Shown here piece after piece: positions 53,813 to 64,000 of a stretch of DNA of 64,000 nt; the stretch's first letter is position 1, and each line of letters begins with the position of its first letter. Made by a program: the position numbers and the translations under genes. Below the pieces are notes generated by a model. It saw only the letters and a list, made by a program, of their open reading frames with translations, made no database searches and had not been told where the DNA came from. The DNA comes from Mesostigma viride. Lineage: Eukaryota; Streptophyta; Mesostigmatophyceae; Mesostigmatales; Mesostigmataceae. Location: the NCBI GenBank assembly GCA_009746045.1, contig RPFO01000154.1:4478637-4542636 (forward strand), in the 5' to 3' direction.

Positions 53813-56800
53813 CGTTACGTGTTCACCAAGTCCTGCTGGAAGACCATTTGAGCAATACGGGCAAGCACAATAAGATAGAAATAGCTGGCCTCACCGATGG
53901 TGAAGTCATGGCCTTCAAGGGCCTCGCTCGCCATTTGGGATTTGTAAATGCTCTGCCAGCTGGGATGGATGGAAGCATCCCAGACTTGATTCGGGCAATA
54001 TTGAAAGGGTTCCTACTGCCCCTCTCCGATGCAGATGGCGCTCTATTGGAAGAGCGAGGACAGTGGGCAGCGAGAGAGCAACAGCTCCTCGCATCCATCG
54101 CGCAGCTCCAGGCTGACTTGGCCTTTAGACAAGGCGTGCTTAACACCAGCATCAAAGACTACCTGGAGCTGCAAGATGAGATCAAGACCTTGCAAGAGGA
54201 GGATGCCCGGGAGCCGAGGGCAGCCCTGAAGAGGAAGCTGGAGGAGGTTACGGCGGAGTGCGCCCAGCTGGACGCCGAGGTGGACCGCAAGAAGGAGAAG
54301 CTCAAGGAAATGGAGAAGTGGCCAGTTTTTGAGCTGCAGAGGGAGCTGGATCGCTCCCGCAGGTGTCTCACCATGAATGCAGATGGTGAACTGGCTGATG
54401 TGGTCCACAGGCGCAACAAGAAGACCTTGGTAACGAGGCGAGATGCTCTGCTGGGTGCGCGGGACAGCCTCATGTCCTTTAGCATCGGCATGGCAAAAAA
54501 GTCACTGCCGATGCTGAGGATTATGAGAACGCGCATCGCTACGCTGCAGCACAAGCGGCCCCCTGCACCCGTCGCGTGGCCTGACCAGGAGATCCTGAAG
54601 AAGCACATCGGGACGGGGGAGACCAGGTTGTCATCTCAAGGGGTCCTCTTGTCCCTCCCCGCGCGCGACAAGCGCAGGTTTGACGAGCGCGCCATAGCCA
54701 AGCACAGCAGGGACGTGAGAGACGCACGCTTGTGGGTGAAGCTGCGCGATACAATCCCAGGCGGATGCTCCGTGAGGGTCACAGCCGGGGCCAAGAAAAT
54801 CCTTGGGCCTGTAGTCCCCTGCGAGCAGTTAATCCAACAAGCCCGCAAGGACCAGACCGAGAGAGTGGACAGCATCGTACCACTATATCGCACGAACATC
54901 GCTGAGGATGTCACCGCGATGCCGGACTTCGAGACAGGCGTCTACGGCTGGCAAAATCACCCCACCAACTCAGCTCAGGTCAGTGGAAAGCTAGTGTCAA
55001 TCTGAATTGCACATTTTTTCCCCCCGCGTGTTCATTAACTGGAATTTTCCTTACATCGTCCTAGCATGTATGTGCTGTCACGGTTACCTAAATCTGCCTT
55101 GGAGTTATAAATTGTGACTTGCGCGCCCGCATGTGCTGTGTGCAGTTGATGGTGATGAGGCTTTTCCTGGAAAACCCCGATTCACCAGTGTGGCGGGACA
55201 TGAAGGTCACGAAACGGGCTAAGCTGGACATCGGCTGCGGCGGCGATGGTCATCGAACCCGCTTAGGCGCCGGCACGATGAACATGCTAGCGATGTCGAT
55301 ACGCCCAGTCGACCCAGCATTCCCAGACCTATGGCAGAGGCCAGACTGGGTGTCAGTCAACCTAGAATCCCCCGGGGGTGACAAGCGAGCGAACCTGCTC
55401 AAGAATGCAGCAGCGTGGCTGGAGGTCATCAAGTACCTGGCCGGGCATGAGATCCCCGTGGTGCTCGATGGTGTGGAGATCATGATCAAGTTCCGGGTCT
55501 TCATCCTCGGCGACATGGCATGGCAGTGGGCGATGCGAGGTACGGTATTTCTCGTTTCAAATGCCCCAACCCCCCACGCCCACCACCACCCCGCCCCCCT
55601 TAGCTTCCGGACCCGGGCAGCCTTCCATAAGTTCCGTCGCTCTTGATGTGCCATGGTCGGTGTTTAGGTCTGTCCCTTTGCCTGCGTGACCTCGCTTGCC
55701 TTGCCATGGCTTTGCCCGCTCTTATTGCACGCTCGTGTGCGCGGCACATGCCACGTGCCCCCCCCCCTGCCTGCGTCACCTCCCTTGCCTTGCCATGCTT
55801 TTGCCCGCTCTTATTGCACGCTCGTGTGCGCGGCGCGTGCCACGTGCCCCCCCCTTGCCTGCGTGACCTCCCTTGCCTTGCCATGGCTTTGCCCGCTCTT
55901 ATTGCACGCTCGTGTGCGCGGCACATGCCACGTGCCCCCCCTCTTGCCTGCGTCACCTCGCTTGCTGGGCCATGGCTTTGCCCGCTCTTATTGCACGCTC
56001 GTGTGCGCGGCGCGTGCCACGTGCCCCCCCCTTGCCTGCGTGACCTCGCTTGCCTTGCCACGGAGTTGCCCGCTCTTATTGCACGCTCGTGTTCGCGGCG
56101 CGTGCCACGTGCCCCCCCCTTGCCTGCGTGACCTCGCTTGCCTTGCCATGGCTTTGCCCGCTCTTATTGCACGCTCGTGTGCGCGGCACATGCCACGTGC
56201 CCCCCCCTTGCCTGCGTGACCTCCCTAAGTTGCCTTGCCATGGCTTTGCCCGCTCTTATTGCACGCTCGTGTGCGCGGCACATGCCACGTGCCCCCCCTT
56301 GCTTGCGTCACCTCCCTTGCCTTGCCACGGAGTTGCCCGCTCTTATTGCACGCTCGTGTGCGCGGCGCGTGCCACGTGCCCCCCCCTTGCCTGCGTGACC
56401 TCCCTTGCCTTGCCACGGAGTTGCCCGCATCGAGCGCAGGCTGGTGTTGCAATGGTTATTATGAACAATTAAGTTTGGCATGCAATGGTGACTTGTTTTC
56501 TGTGGGCTGTGTGCTTCCTTCATTCAGGGTGCGGTGGCATGTCGGACCCCGACAAGCACTTTTGCCATCTTTGTGATGCGCACGAGGACGACCGCTTCGT
56601 TCTTTTTCAGATGGCCCATCCCCTCCCAGGGGAGACGCTCCCGGAATTCGCCCGCCGCCATTTCATGGGGGTTCGCGAGGCGAGGGAAATCAACAAATGG
56701 TTTGCCGGGCAACCTCGTACTGGGCCAGCGTGGGAGTCGGAGCTGGAGCTCCGAAAGTACACCACCGACACGACCGTGGGCCCAACGATCAATCTCGCGT

Positions 56801-59800
56801 TGTACCCTGATGACGAGACCTCCACTGACGCGCAGCCAAGCGATGGCGGAGCCAGGGCAAGCCAACGCCGGTCGGCACGGACATCGGGCAAGGCACTTCC
56901 CTCAAGTGCTTTGCTTCGGGTCCACCGTACCATGCCGATGGACCGGAAGAGCGACCATGACCTGATTCCCGGTATCCCAGCGTGGCAATACGGGTTCGAC
57001 TGGGAGCACTGCGTCACGCGCATTGTGGAGGCCCTTCTCAAGATCATCCAAACTGAGGTAACCAATTGGTGTTATATAGTTGTTCTTGGCATTCACATCA
57101 ATCGGAAAATAGTTGCCAAATGCTAGCAAACATAGCCCAATCAATGCAGTTTCTAGTTGTTTTTCAAGGGTTTCATAATATAGTTGCATGTCAATCGGCA
57201 AGTTCCCATGCGCGGCAAGGTTCATGGTTGACATGGGAAGCCTGATAATTAGGTGTGTGGGTCAGTAGGTGGCATGCAGGGTGGGCGTTTGTTTTTAGGT
57301 GCTTGAAAACATGCATCATGCATGTAGACCCGCCCACTTACTGTGCGCTATGCTTGTGCATGGGCATTGCATACTAATATGCGTTGCTGTTGCGGTTGGT
57401 GCACAACATGGTGATTCCACTCCCACGATTGTTACACAGATGATCGGTGGCACAGCTGCCGAATCAACCTCGCGCATTGAGCGGTTTAACCGACGGATGA
57501 AGGAGATCAAGTGCTCCTGGAAAGTTGAGTTATGTGCCCCCAATCAGGTTGGCGACAAGGCCACGCCCAAGTACAAAGCAGTTCAGCTGTCAGGTAGTGA
57601 AGCGCGGAAGCTTTTGAACGAGCACCTGCATTGGCTCGACGTGCTTGATACGGAGCGCGGAGAGCTTTATAGGGAAGTCTGGGGTCTTTTCAAGAGCATT
57701 AACGAGGTAGGCCGTTCCAAGTGCCCCTCGGAGGCTGAGAGAGCCCAATTCATGGATGACACAAGGCGTTTCCACCGACTCGTAGTGATGCGGTTCCCCA
57801 GGGCCAACTGTGGAAGCTACTACTTGCATTGCGTGGGGCTTCACGCCGCGGAATTGCTGGAGAAGTTGGGGGCGGTGTGGAGAACGGCCCAGTCCGGTGT
57901 GGAGAATCGGCACACGATCAGCAACCGTATTGTAAGTGGATGTGATGGCATGCATGTGGGATAGCCGGCTGTCTTGTTTGATGCCCGCGTGGCGTGTCTT
58001 GCTCGTAATAGCGGTATTGGGGGCTCGATGCACACCCTTGTACTAATAAGATGATGCATTGAGTTAGATAGACATGAATGAGCGCTGTGTCAGATTGTAA
58101 CTAGAATGATATTCCCATGATGCCCCGGCACTCTGGTTTGCAGGTACGCCAATCCACGGGTTGGGGCGGCGCAAGCGGCACTACCGCCGGCCAAGTAGTC
58201 CAAGTGGGCACCGCAGGGACATGCGGCCGTATTCATGCCAAGGGCGAACGTGTGCATGTGCCCAACGAGCCCCTCCTGCAGGTATGCAATGCTCGTTTAG
58301 CCTTCAATGCATGGTCTTTCATTATCGGACGGGCCACATGGCCTTGCATGCATAATATTTCGTCATGCTGTTGTCCATCATTGTCCTACGACGCATCCAC
58401 GACACCCACGCACACATGCCAGCCCCCCCCCACACCCATCCACGCATGCCACGCATCCACGACACCCTAGTGTGGGTGTACTTGCCAAGGCGCACAAGGG
58501 ACCTTGGTAGCCCCTGGCATATATAACCCACCCTAGATGGTGGGCCTGCACGCCCCCACTTACACCACATGATGGCCTAGTGTGGGTAAACATTGCCTCC
58601 AATTTGTAGCCCATTCTGAGCTCATTTGGATATATTAGTGGCATACACCACCCCTAGTGTGGGTGTACGTGCTAAGGCGCACAAGGGACCTTGGTAGCCC
58701 CTGGCATATATAACCCACCCTAGATGGTGGGCCTGCAGGCCCCCACTTACACTACATGATGGCCTAGTGAGGGTGAACATTGCCTCCAATTTGTAGCCCA
58801 TTCTGAGCTCATTTGGATATATTAGTGGCATACACCACCCCTAGTGTGGGTGTACTTGCCAAGGCGCACAAGGGACCTTGGTAGCCCCTGGCATATATAA
58901 CCCACCCTAGATGGTGGGCCTGCACGCCCCCACTTACACCACATGATGGCCTAGTGTGGGTAAACATTGCCTCCAATTTGTAGCCCATTCTGAGCTCATT
59001 TGGATATATTAGTGGCATACACCACCCCTAGTGTGGGTGTACGTGCTAAGGCGCACAAGGGACCTTGGTAGCCCCTGGCATATATAACCCACCCTAGATG
59101 GTGGGCCTGCAAGCCCCCACTTACACCGCATGATGGCCTAGTGTGGGTGAACATTGCCTCCAATTTGTAGCCCATTCTGAGCTCATTTGGATATATTAGT
59201 GGCATACACCACCCCTAGTGTGGGTGTACGTGCTAAGGCGCACAAGGGACCTTGGTAGCCCCTGGCATATATAACCCACCCTAGATGGTGGGCCTGCAGG
59301 CCCCCACTTACACTACATGATGCTCTAGTGTGGGTGAACATTGCCTCCAATTTGTAGCCCATTCTGAGCTCATTTGGATATATTAGTGGCATACACCACC
59401 CCTAATGTGGGTGTACGTGCTAAGGCGCACAAGGGACCTTGGTAGCCCCTGGCATATATAACCCACCCTAGATGGTGGGCCTGCAAGCCCCCACTTACAC
59501 CACATGATGGCCTAGTGTGGGTGAACATTGCCTCCAATTTGTAGCCCATTCTGAGCTCATTTGGATATATTAGTGGCATACACCACCCCTAATGTGGGTG
59601 TACGTGCTAAGGCGCACAAGGGACCTTGGTAGCCCCTGGCATATATAACCCACCTTAGATGGTGGGCCTGCAAGCCCCCACTTACACCGCATGATGGCCT
59701 AGTGTGGGTGAACATTGCCTCCAATTTGTAGCCCATTCTGAGCTCATTTGGATATATTAGTGGCATACACCACCCCTAGTGTGGGTGTACGTGCTAAGGC

Positions 59801-61852
59801 GCACAAGGGACCTTGGTAGCCCCTGGCATATATAACCCACCCTAGATGGTGGGCCTGCAGGCCCCCACTTACACTACATGATGCCCTAGTGAGGGTGAAC
59901 ATTGCCTCCAATTTGTAGCCCATTCTGAGCTCATTTGGATATATTAGTGGCATACACCACCCCTAGTGTGGGTGTACGTGCTAAGGCGCACAAGGGACCT
60001 TGGTAGCCCCTGGCATATATAACCCACCCTAGATGGTGGGCCTGCAAGCCCCCACTTACACCACATGATGGCCTAGTGTGGGTGAACATTGCCTCCAATT
60101 TGTAGCCCATTCTGAGCTCATTTGGATATATTAGTGTCATACACCACCCCGAATGTCCCTTGTGCGCCTTAGCACGCACACCCACACTAGTGGTGGTGTA
60201 TGACACTAATATATCCAAATGAGCTCAGAATGGGCTACAAATTGGAGGCAATGTTCACCCACACTAGGCCATCATGTGGTGTAAGTGGGGGCTTGCAGGC
60301 CCACCATCTAAGGTGGGTTATATATGCCAGGGGCTACCAAGGTCCCTTGTGCGCCTTAGCACGTACACCCACATTAGGGGTGGTGTATGCCACTAATATA
60401 TCTAAATGAGCTCAGAATGGGCTACAAATTGGAGGCAATGTTCACCCTCACTAGGCCATCATGTGGTGTAAGTGGGGGCTTGCAGGCCCACCATCTAGGG
60501 TGGGTTATATATGCCAGGGGCTACCAAGGTCCCTTGTGCGCCTTAGCACGTACACCCACATTAGGGGTGGTGTATGCCACTAATATATCCAAATGAGCTC
60601 AGAATGGGCTACAAATTGGAGGCAATGTTCACCCTCACTAGGGCATCATGTAGTGTAAGTGGGGGCTTGCAGGCCCACCATCTAAGGTGGGTTGTATATG
60701 CCAAGGGCTACCAAGGTCCCTTGTGCGCCTTAGCACGTACACCCACACTAGGGGTGGTGTATGCCACTAATATATCCAAATGAGCTCAGAATGGGCTACA
60801 AATTGGAGGCAATGTTCACCCACACTAGAGCATCATGCAGTGTAAGTGGGTGCTTGCAGGCCCACCATCTAGGTTGGGTTATATATGCCAGGGGCTACCA
60901 AGGTCCCTTGTGCGCCTTAGCACGTACACCCACATTAGGGGTGGTGTATGACACTAATATATCCAAATGAGCTCAGAATGGGCTACAAATTGGAGGCAAT
61001 GTTCACCCACACTAGGCCATCATGTGGTGTAAGTGAGGGCTTGCAGGCCCACCATCTAGGGTGGGTTATATATGCCAGGGGCTACCAAGGTCCCTTGAGC
61101 GCCTTAGCACGTACACCCACATTAGGGGTGGTGTATGCCACTAATATATCCAAAGGAGCTCAGAATGGGCTACAAATTGGAGGCAATGTTCACCCACACT
61201 AGGGCATCATGTAGTGTAAGTGGGGGCGTGCAGGCCCACCATCTAAGGTGGGTTATATATGCCAGGGGCCATGCTGACTCCAATTCAATGTTCATATTAA
61301 GCAACAAGTACCGGGCCCATTCTCAGGGTTTGTGCATGGAGGGATTTATTTATGCAATTTATATTATTCATCCACGCATGCCAGGCATCCACCACACCCA
61401 CTCACGCATGCCAGCCCCCCACCCACCCATCCACGCATGCCAGCCGGGCCCCACCACACCCACACACGCATAATGCCTAGTGTCCTCTTTTCTCATGTAG
61501 ATTGCCAGGAGTGGCTCTTTACCTGCATTTTCGTGGTTGTGCGCAGGTAATGCAACGCGGACAACGCATGTACCTCTATTACGATGGCATGGAGGAACTG
61601 CTCGATGATCCACAAGTACAAGCTGTTCTTCGCAAGGGTGCCACGATGGGGTATGATTTTGCTGCCAAGGGACACCAATCCGTGCCACAATACGCGGAAG
61701 CTGTGCTCAGGGCCAAGTTGGCGGGTGTGCCCAAGGAGTACGATGACTATGACCTGTCGGATGATGCGCATGGAACGGCCGAGCACGACGAAGATGAGGC
61801 TCAACGTGCTACGGTGCCAGAACATGGTACCATAGGGGAGGATGGATGCTAG
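53813..61852 (+). CDS. Large multi-exon protein of unknown function, transposon-derived-like, more than 1000 aa
   Basis: Exons: 53813-54978, 55146-55539, 56528-57057, 57440-57931, 58144-58281, 61547-61852 (stop TAG). All introns are GT-AG and every phase agrees. The start is upstream, perhaps at 51887. Exon 1 here: helical N-part (GLTDGEVMAFKGLARHLGF), a coiled coil (about 54040-54330), then RDARLWVKLRDTIPGGCSVR. Exons 2-3: KLDIGCGGDGHRTRLGAG, LDGVEIMIKFRVFILGDMAW and a knuckle KHFCHLCDAHEDDR (C-x2-C). Exon 4: LLNEHLHWLDVLDTERGELY and SYYLHCVGLHAAELLEKLGA. This order (DGT-like block, GD...W then CxxC, late YLHxxxxH) resembles uncharacterised, probably transposon-derived proteins of algae and cnidarians. 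A DDE or RNase H fold is my inference. The C-terminal exons are acidic (DDYDLSDDAHGTAEHDEDEA). Could be a domesticated host gene. Confidence 0.7.
55679..56430. repeat. 88-bp minisatellite, about 8.5 copies, inside an intron
   Basis: Unit contains GCTCTTATTGCACGCTCGTG, CACATGCCACGTGCCCCCCC and TGCCTGCGTGACCTC. The period is 88-90 bp with small length changes in the C run. It fills most of the intron 55540-56527 of the large gene. Open frames across it are artefacts. Confidence 0.93.
58464..60150 (+). repeat. 187-bp satellite array, left arm, 9 units
   Basis: Unit starts CCTAGTGTGGGTGTACTTGC and includes GGCATATATAACCCACC and GAGCTCATTTGGATATATTA. The period is exactly 187 bp, with a few substitutions per unit. 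It lies in the last intron (58282-61546) of the large gene. Confidence 0.96.
60155..61270 (-). repeat. 187-bp satellite array, right arm, 6 inverted units
   Basis: Same unit in opposite orientation, so arms over 1.1 kb can pair around a loop of about 40 nt (60152-60190). The units nearest the centre on both sides carry the variant AGTGTCATAC instead of AGTGGCATAC, so they are copies of one another. Confidence 0.96.
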
Positions 61853-64000
61853 TTTTAGAATTCCATTTCTTTGCCCCATATTTAGTAGAAGGATAGGAGG
61901 ATGACTTGCAATGTGCACCTCCACCGCCTTCCATGATTTGTGCGTGGTGGTAATGGGCATGCTGGCATACATGGTGGCGGGCAACTTGTAAAGTGGCGCG
62001 ATTGCCTTAGTTGCGTATAATTGAACCTAGCCCGTTATGGGATTTCTCTATCTTAGCCATTTGTAAATACTAGACACTAGATTTTTGTACATCCAAAGTA
62101 CACCTAATGATGAAGTTATTTGTGGTCCATATTCCATTTCCTCGGAGGTCCCTTTGCATATAATTGTTGCTAATTAATCTATCTCTTGAGGTTAATCGAG
62201 ACAACGTTCGTGAATTTGCCCCCATAATTCATTCATTAATTAATGAATAGGCACGTGACTGTGTCACGTGAGCATAAGTCCTCAGTGGGAGGGGCCCCCA
62301 TAATGACTAGAAGTAATGATGCATGAATCATTAATCACTTGATTCATTCATTTACACGTAATTGCGTCACGCGATGCATGATGAATAATATAATTAACAG
62401 GTGAGGGCATGAGGCAATTAAATGTATTTGATCTGGGTTGTCGTATATGCGCGTTGTCATGTGGGTGGGTTGTATTGCCCCCTCTGAGGTGATTTAATTA
62501 AGGGGAGGGGACATGCCTAAAGGGCACTTTTCTGGAAACCATACCTATGCATGTGCAAAAAATCCAATGATGATTGGGGACCATAAATATGATTAAAAAA
62601 AAATTTTCCAGCCACTTGGGGGGGGTACTAGCCCCCACCATACACCGGTAACGCGCTAAAAATAGAAAAAGACGCTATTTTAGTCACATTTTCCCTAGGA
62701 CAATGGGCAAACATATTGGGACCAAATCATATATTCCCGCATAGTTCCCCCACTTTTGAGAAATTCTACCTAATTGGGACCAAGAAATAAGAATGTTTAC
62801 TCACGTTGATGGATTTCCCGCAAAACAGGTACTTTTTTAATCCAAAAAAAAAAAATCAAATCATAAACACATCATATCGTGCTCCACCATATATTCCCAA
62901 ATATTACAGGTGGGGGGACATGCAGCCCCAAATTTTCAGGTCATTCTGACGAGCGCAGCTCTAGTTGATGGATTTCCTAGGTAGCCACCTGTGACGAAGC
63001 TAAGGGAGGTTTCTTAGTGTATCTTACACCATAAACACCCCTTTATCCATCCAAACCATGCAAAAACTGGCCAAACCACATGCTGCCAACCTCTGCACAT
63101 ACGGTACCTCCTATGTTCAAGGTTTGACGCCATTCTGACAAGAACTGCCCAAGTTACAACCATTCCAAGACGGCCACCCATGTGGACTCTACAAGGAAAT
63201 TAGAGTAACCATTCAGCCACACTAGCACCTCCTTCTTCATCAAGGACATCTGCAAACTGACCAAAGCACACATAATTAACTCTTGCACGCTGACGGCAAC
63301 GCATGCTCAACGTGGGGGGTCATTGTGACAAGAACTACTCAAGTTGATGGGTTTCCTATATGACCACCTGACAAGGCGCTAAGGACCACTCAGTAAGTTA
63401 GTAACCCCACAGTGCCACTTCGTATGCCATCCAACATGCACCAAAACCATGCTGAGTATGTTTACAATGTACGAAGGGGTGGCCACGCTCCTCATATGTC
63501 TTCATCATCCCTCCAGCATGGCCAGCCTTGTAAATATGTTCATAGCCTTGACGATGGTAGCCCTAATATGCCTAAGCAGCATTTCCTATGTTTCTCCTAG
63601 GTTAGAGTGTAAGGTTGATGAAAACCAAGCTAATCAACTCAACAACACCTCCTAAACTGTCCTCCCCGGCATGGATGACAAACTGGGACTATGGAGGGCA
63701 AGGAACCAAGTAGGAACATGGTATATATAGCTTGCATGCAGTCATGCATGTCAACCATGGTTGGCTCAGCACATTGTAGTCTTGTCACATCATCATAACA
63801 AAGGAAAGCTCAAACAACCATTGGTGACAGCTATCTACATGCAGTCACACATATGCAATATCTCCAACATCATCATCACTAAAACACTTCCATCCCTGCA
63901 CGATAAAATTCAAAGAAACCATTGGCGGCCCTTCAGCGCATGAGCGCTGTGATGCCGCTGAGAAGAGAGGGTGCGTCACTCTCACACAACAAGAAGCGTC
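61853..64000. other. Downstream flank, noncoding, repeat-rich
   Basis: It should begin with the 3' UTR of the large gene; TTGTAA strings occur at about 61986 and 62060. The dispersed repeat copy 2 is at 62500-62830. From 62900 to about 63500 loosely repeated strings occur (GTCATTSTGACRAG, GTTGATGGRTTTCCTA, ACCACCTG), hinting at degenerate tandem units. No coding region recognised. Confidence 0.5.
62500..62830. repeat. Dispersed noncoding repeat, copy 2
   Basis: Second copy of the repeat at 52985-53370, same orientation, diverged, with the same landmark order. The two copies bracket the large gene. Confidence 0.7.

Noticed and set aside
55600-56576. Open frames of 110-177 codons on both strands (CHVPPPCLRDL-type repeats)
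   Set aside because: Translations of the 88-bp intronic minisatellite.
58622-61202. Chain of nearly identical 69-codon frames, one per 187-bp unit
   Set aside because: 187 is not a multiple of three, so each frame ends and restarts with the unit. They lie in an intron and in both orientations; no sign of coding selection.

Overview
This is a eukaryotic nuclear window, most likely from the green lineage (a green alga is my best guess; I cannot name the species). The evidence is multi-exon genes with GT-AG introns, a plant-type RING-CH (MARCH-like) E3 ligase gene whose C-terminal half matches the hydrophobic plant DUF3675-type layout, L1-like LINEs carrying a zf-RVT tail, a Copia-type LTR retrotransposon, and many minisatellites. 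There are no bacterial operons and no CRISPR array, and I found no convincing tRNA or rRNA.

Layout. 1-3.2 kb: a truncated TTAA-bounded DNA element and a decayed minus-strand LINE (family A) with a third LINE fragment inside it. 3.96-6.6 kb: a GC-rich single-exon minus-strand gene for an 880-residue, probably secreted, low-complexity protein. 7.36-8.5 kb: a GTT microsatellite of about 383 units. 8.9-36.7 kb: one deeply nested transposon stack. A 5'-truncated LINE of family B (+) is split by a roughly 116-bp LINE tail, an 8.0-kb Copia-like element (minus strand, near-identical LTRs) and a full-length LINE of family A (net about 5.4 kb). The family A copy is itself split by four TTAA-flanked elements and one 3-kb terminal-inverted-repeat element, and one of the TTAA elements holds a 2-kb ORF1-only ('half-LINE') element. 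Across most junctions the host LINE reading frame or protein similarity resumes after the insert, so the order of events can be read. 36.8-38.8 kb: a second family B LINE, minus strand, tail-to-tail with the first.

39.6-47.3 kb: the RING-CH gene. Its eight exons keep phase at every junction and encode 276 aa. Its third intron holds a 19-bp CACGTG-containing minisatellite and a 1.65-kb G-rich decamer minisatellite. 48.2-50.2 kb: a second ORF1-only LINE derivative inserted, with a 9-bp target duplication, into a short family A LINE tail. It is flanked by two similar minus-strand exon-like blocks.

51.9-61.9 kb: a large plus-strand gene (at least six phase-consistent exons, more than 1000 aa) that resembles transposon-derived proteins of unknown function. 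One intron carries an 88-bp minisatellite. Another carries an array of about fifteen 187-bp units that inverts in the middle, forming a palindrome with arms over 1.1 kb. 61.9-64 kb: noncoding DNA with a second copy of a dispersed repeat also seen at 53 kb.

The most interesting items are: (1) the Copia-like element, whose only retropepsin-like segment lies between integrase and reverse transcriptase, whose gag and pol are in one frame split by a single UGA, and whose LTRs end in AGTTAAC/GTTAACT rather than TG/CA; (2) the ORF1-only LINE derivatives; (3) the nested TTAA elements; and (4) the intronic palindromic satellite.
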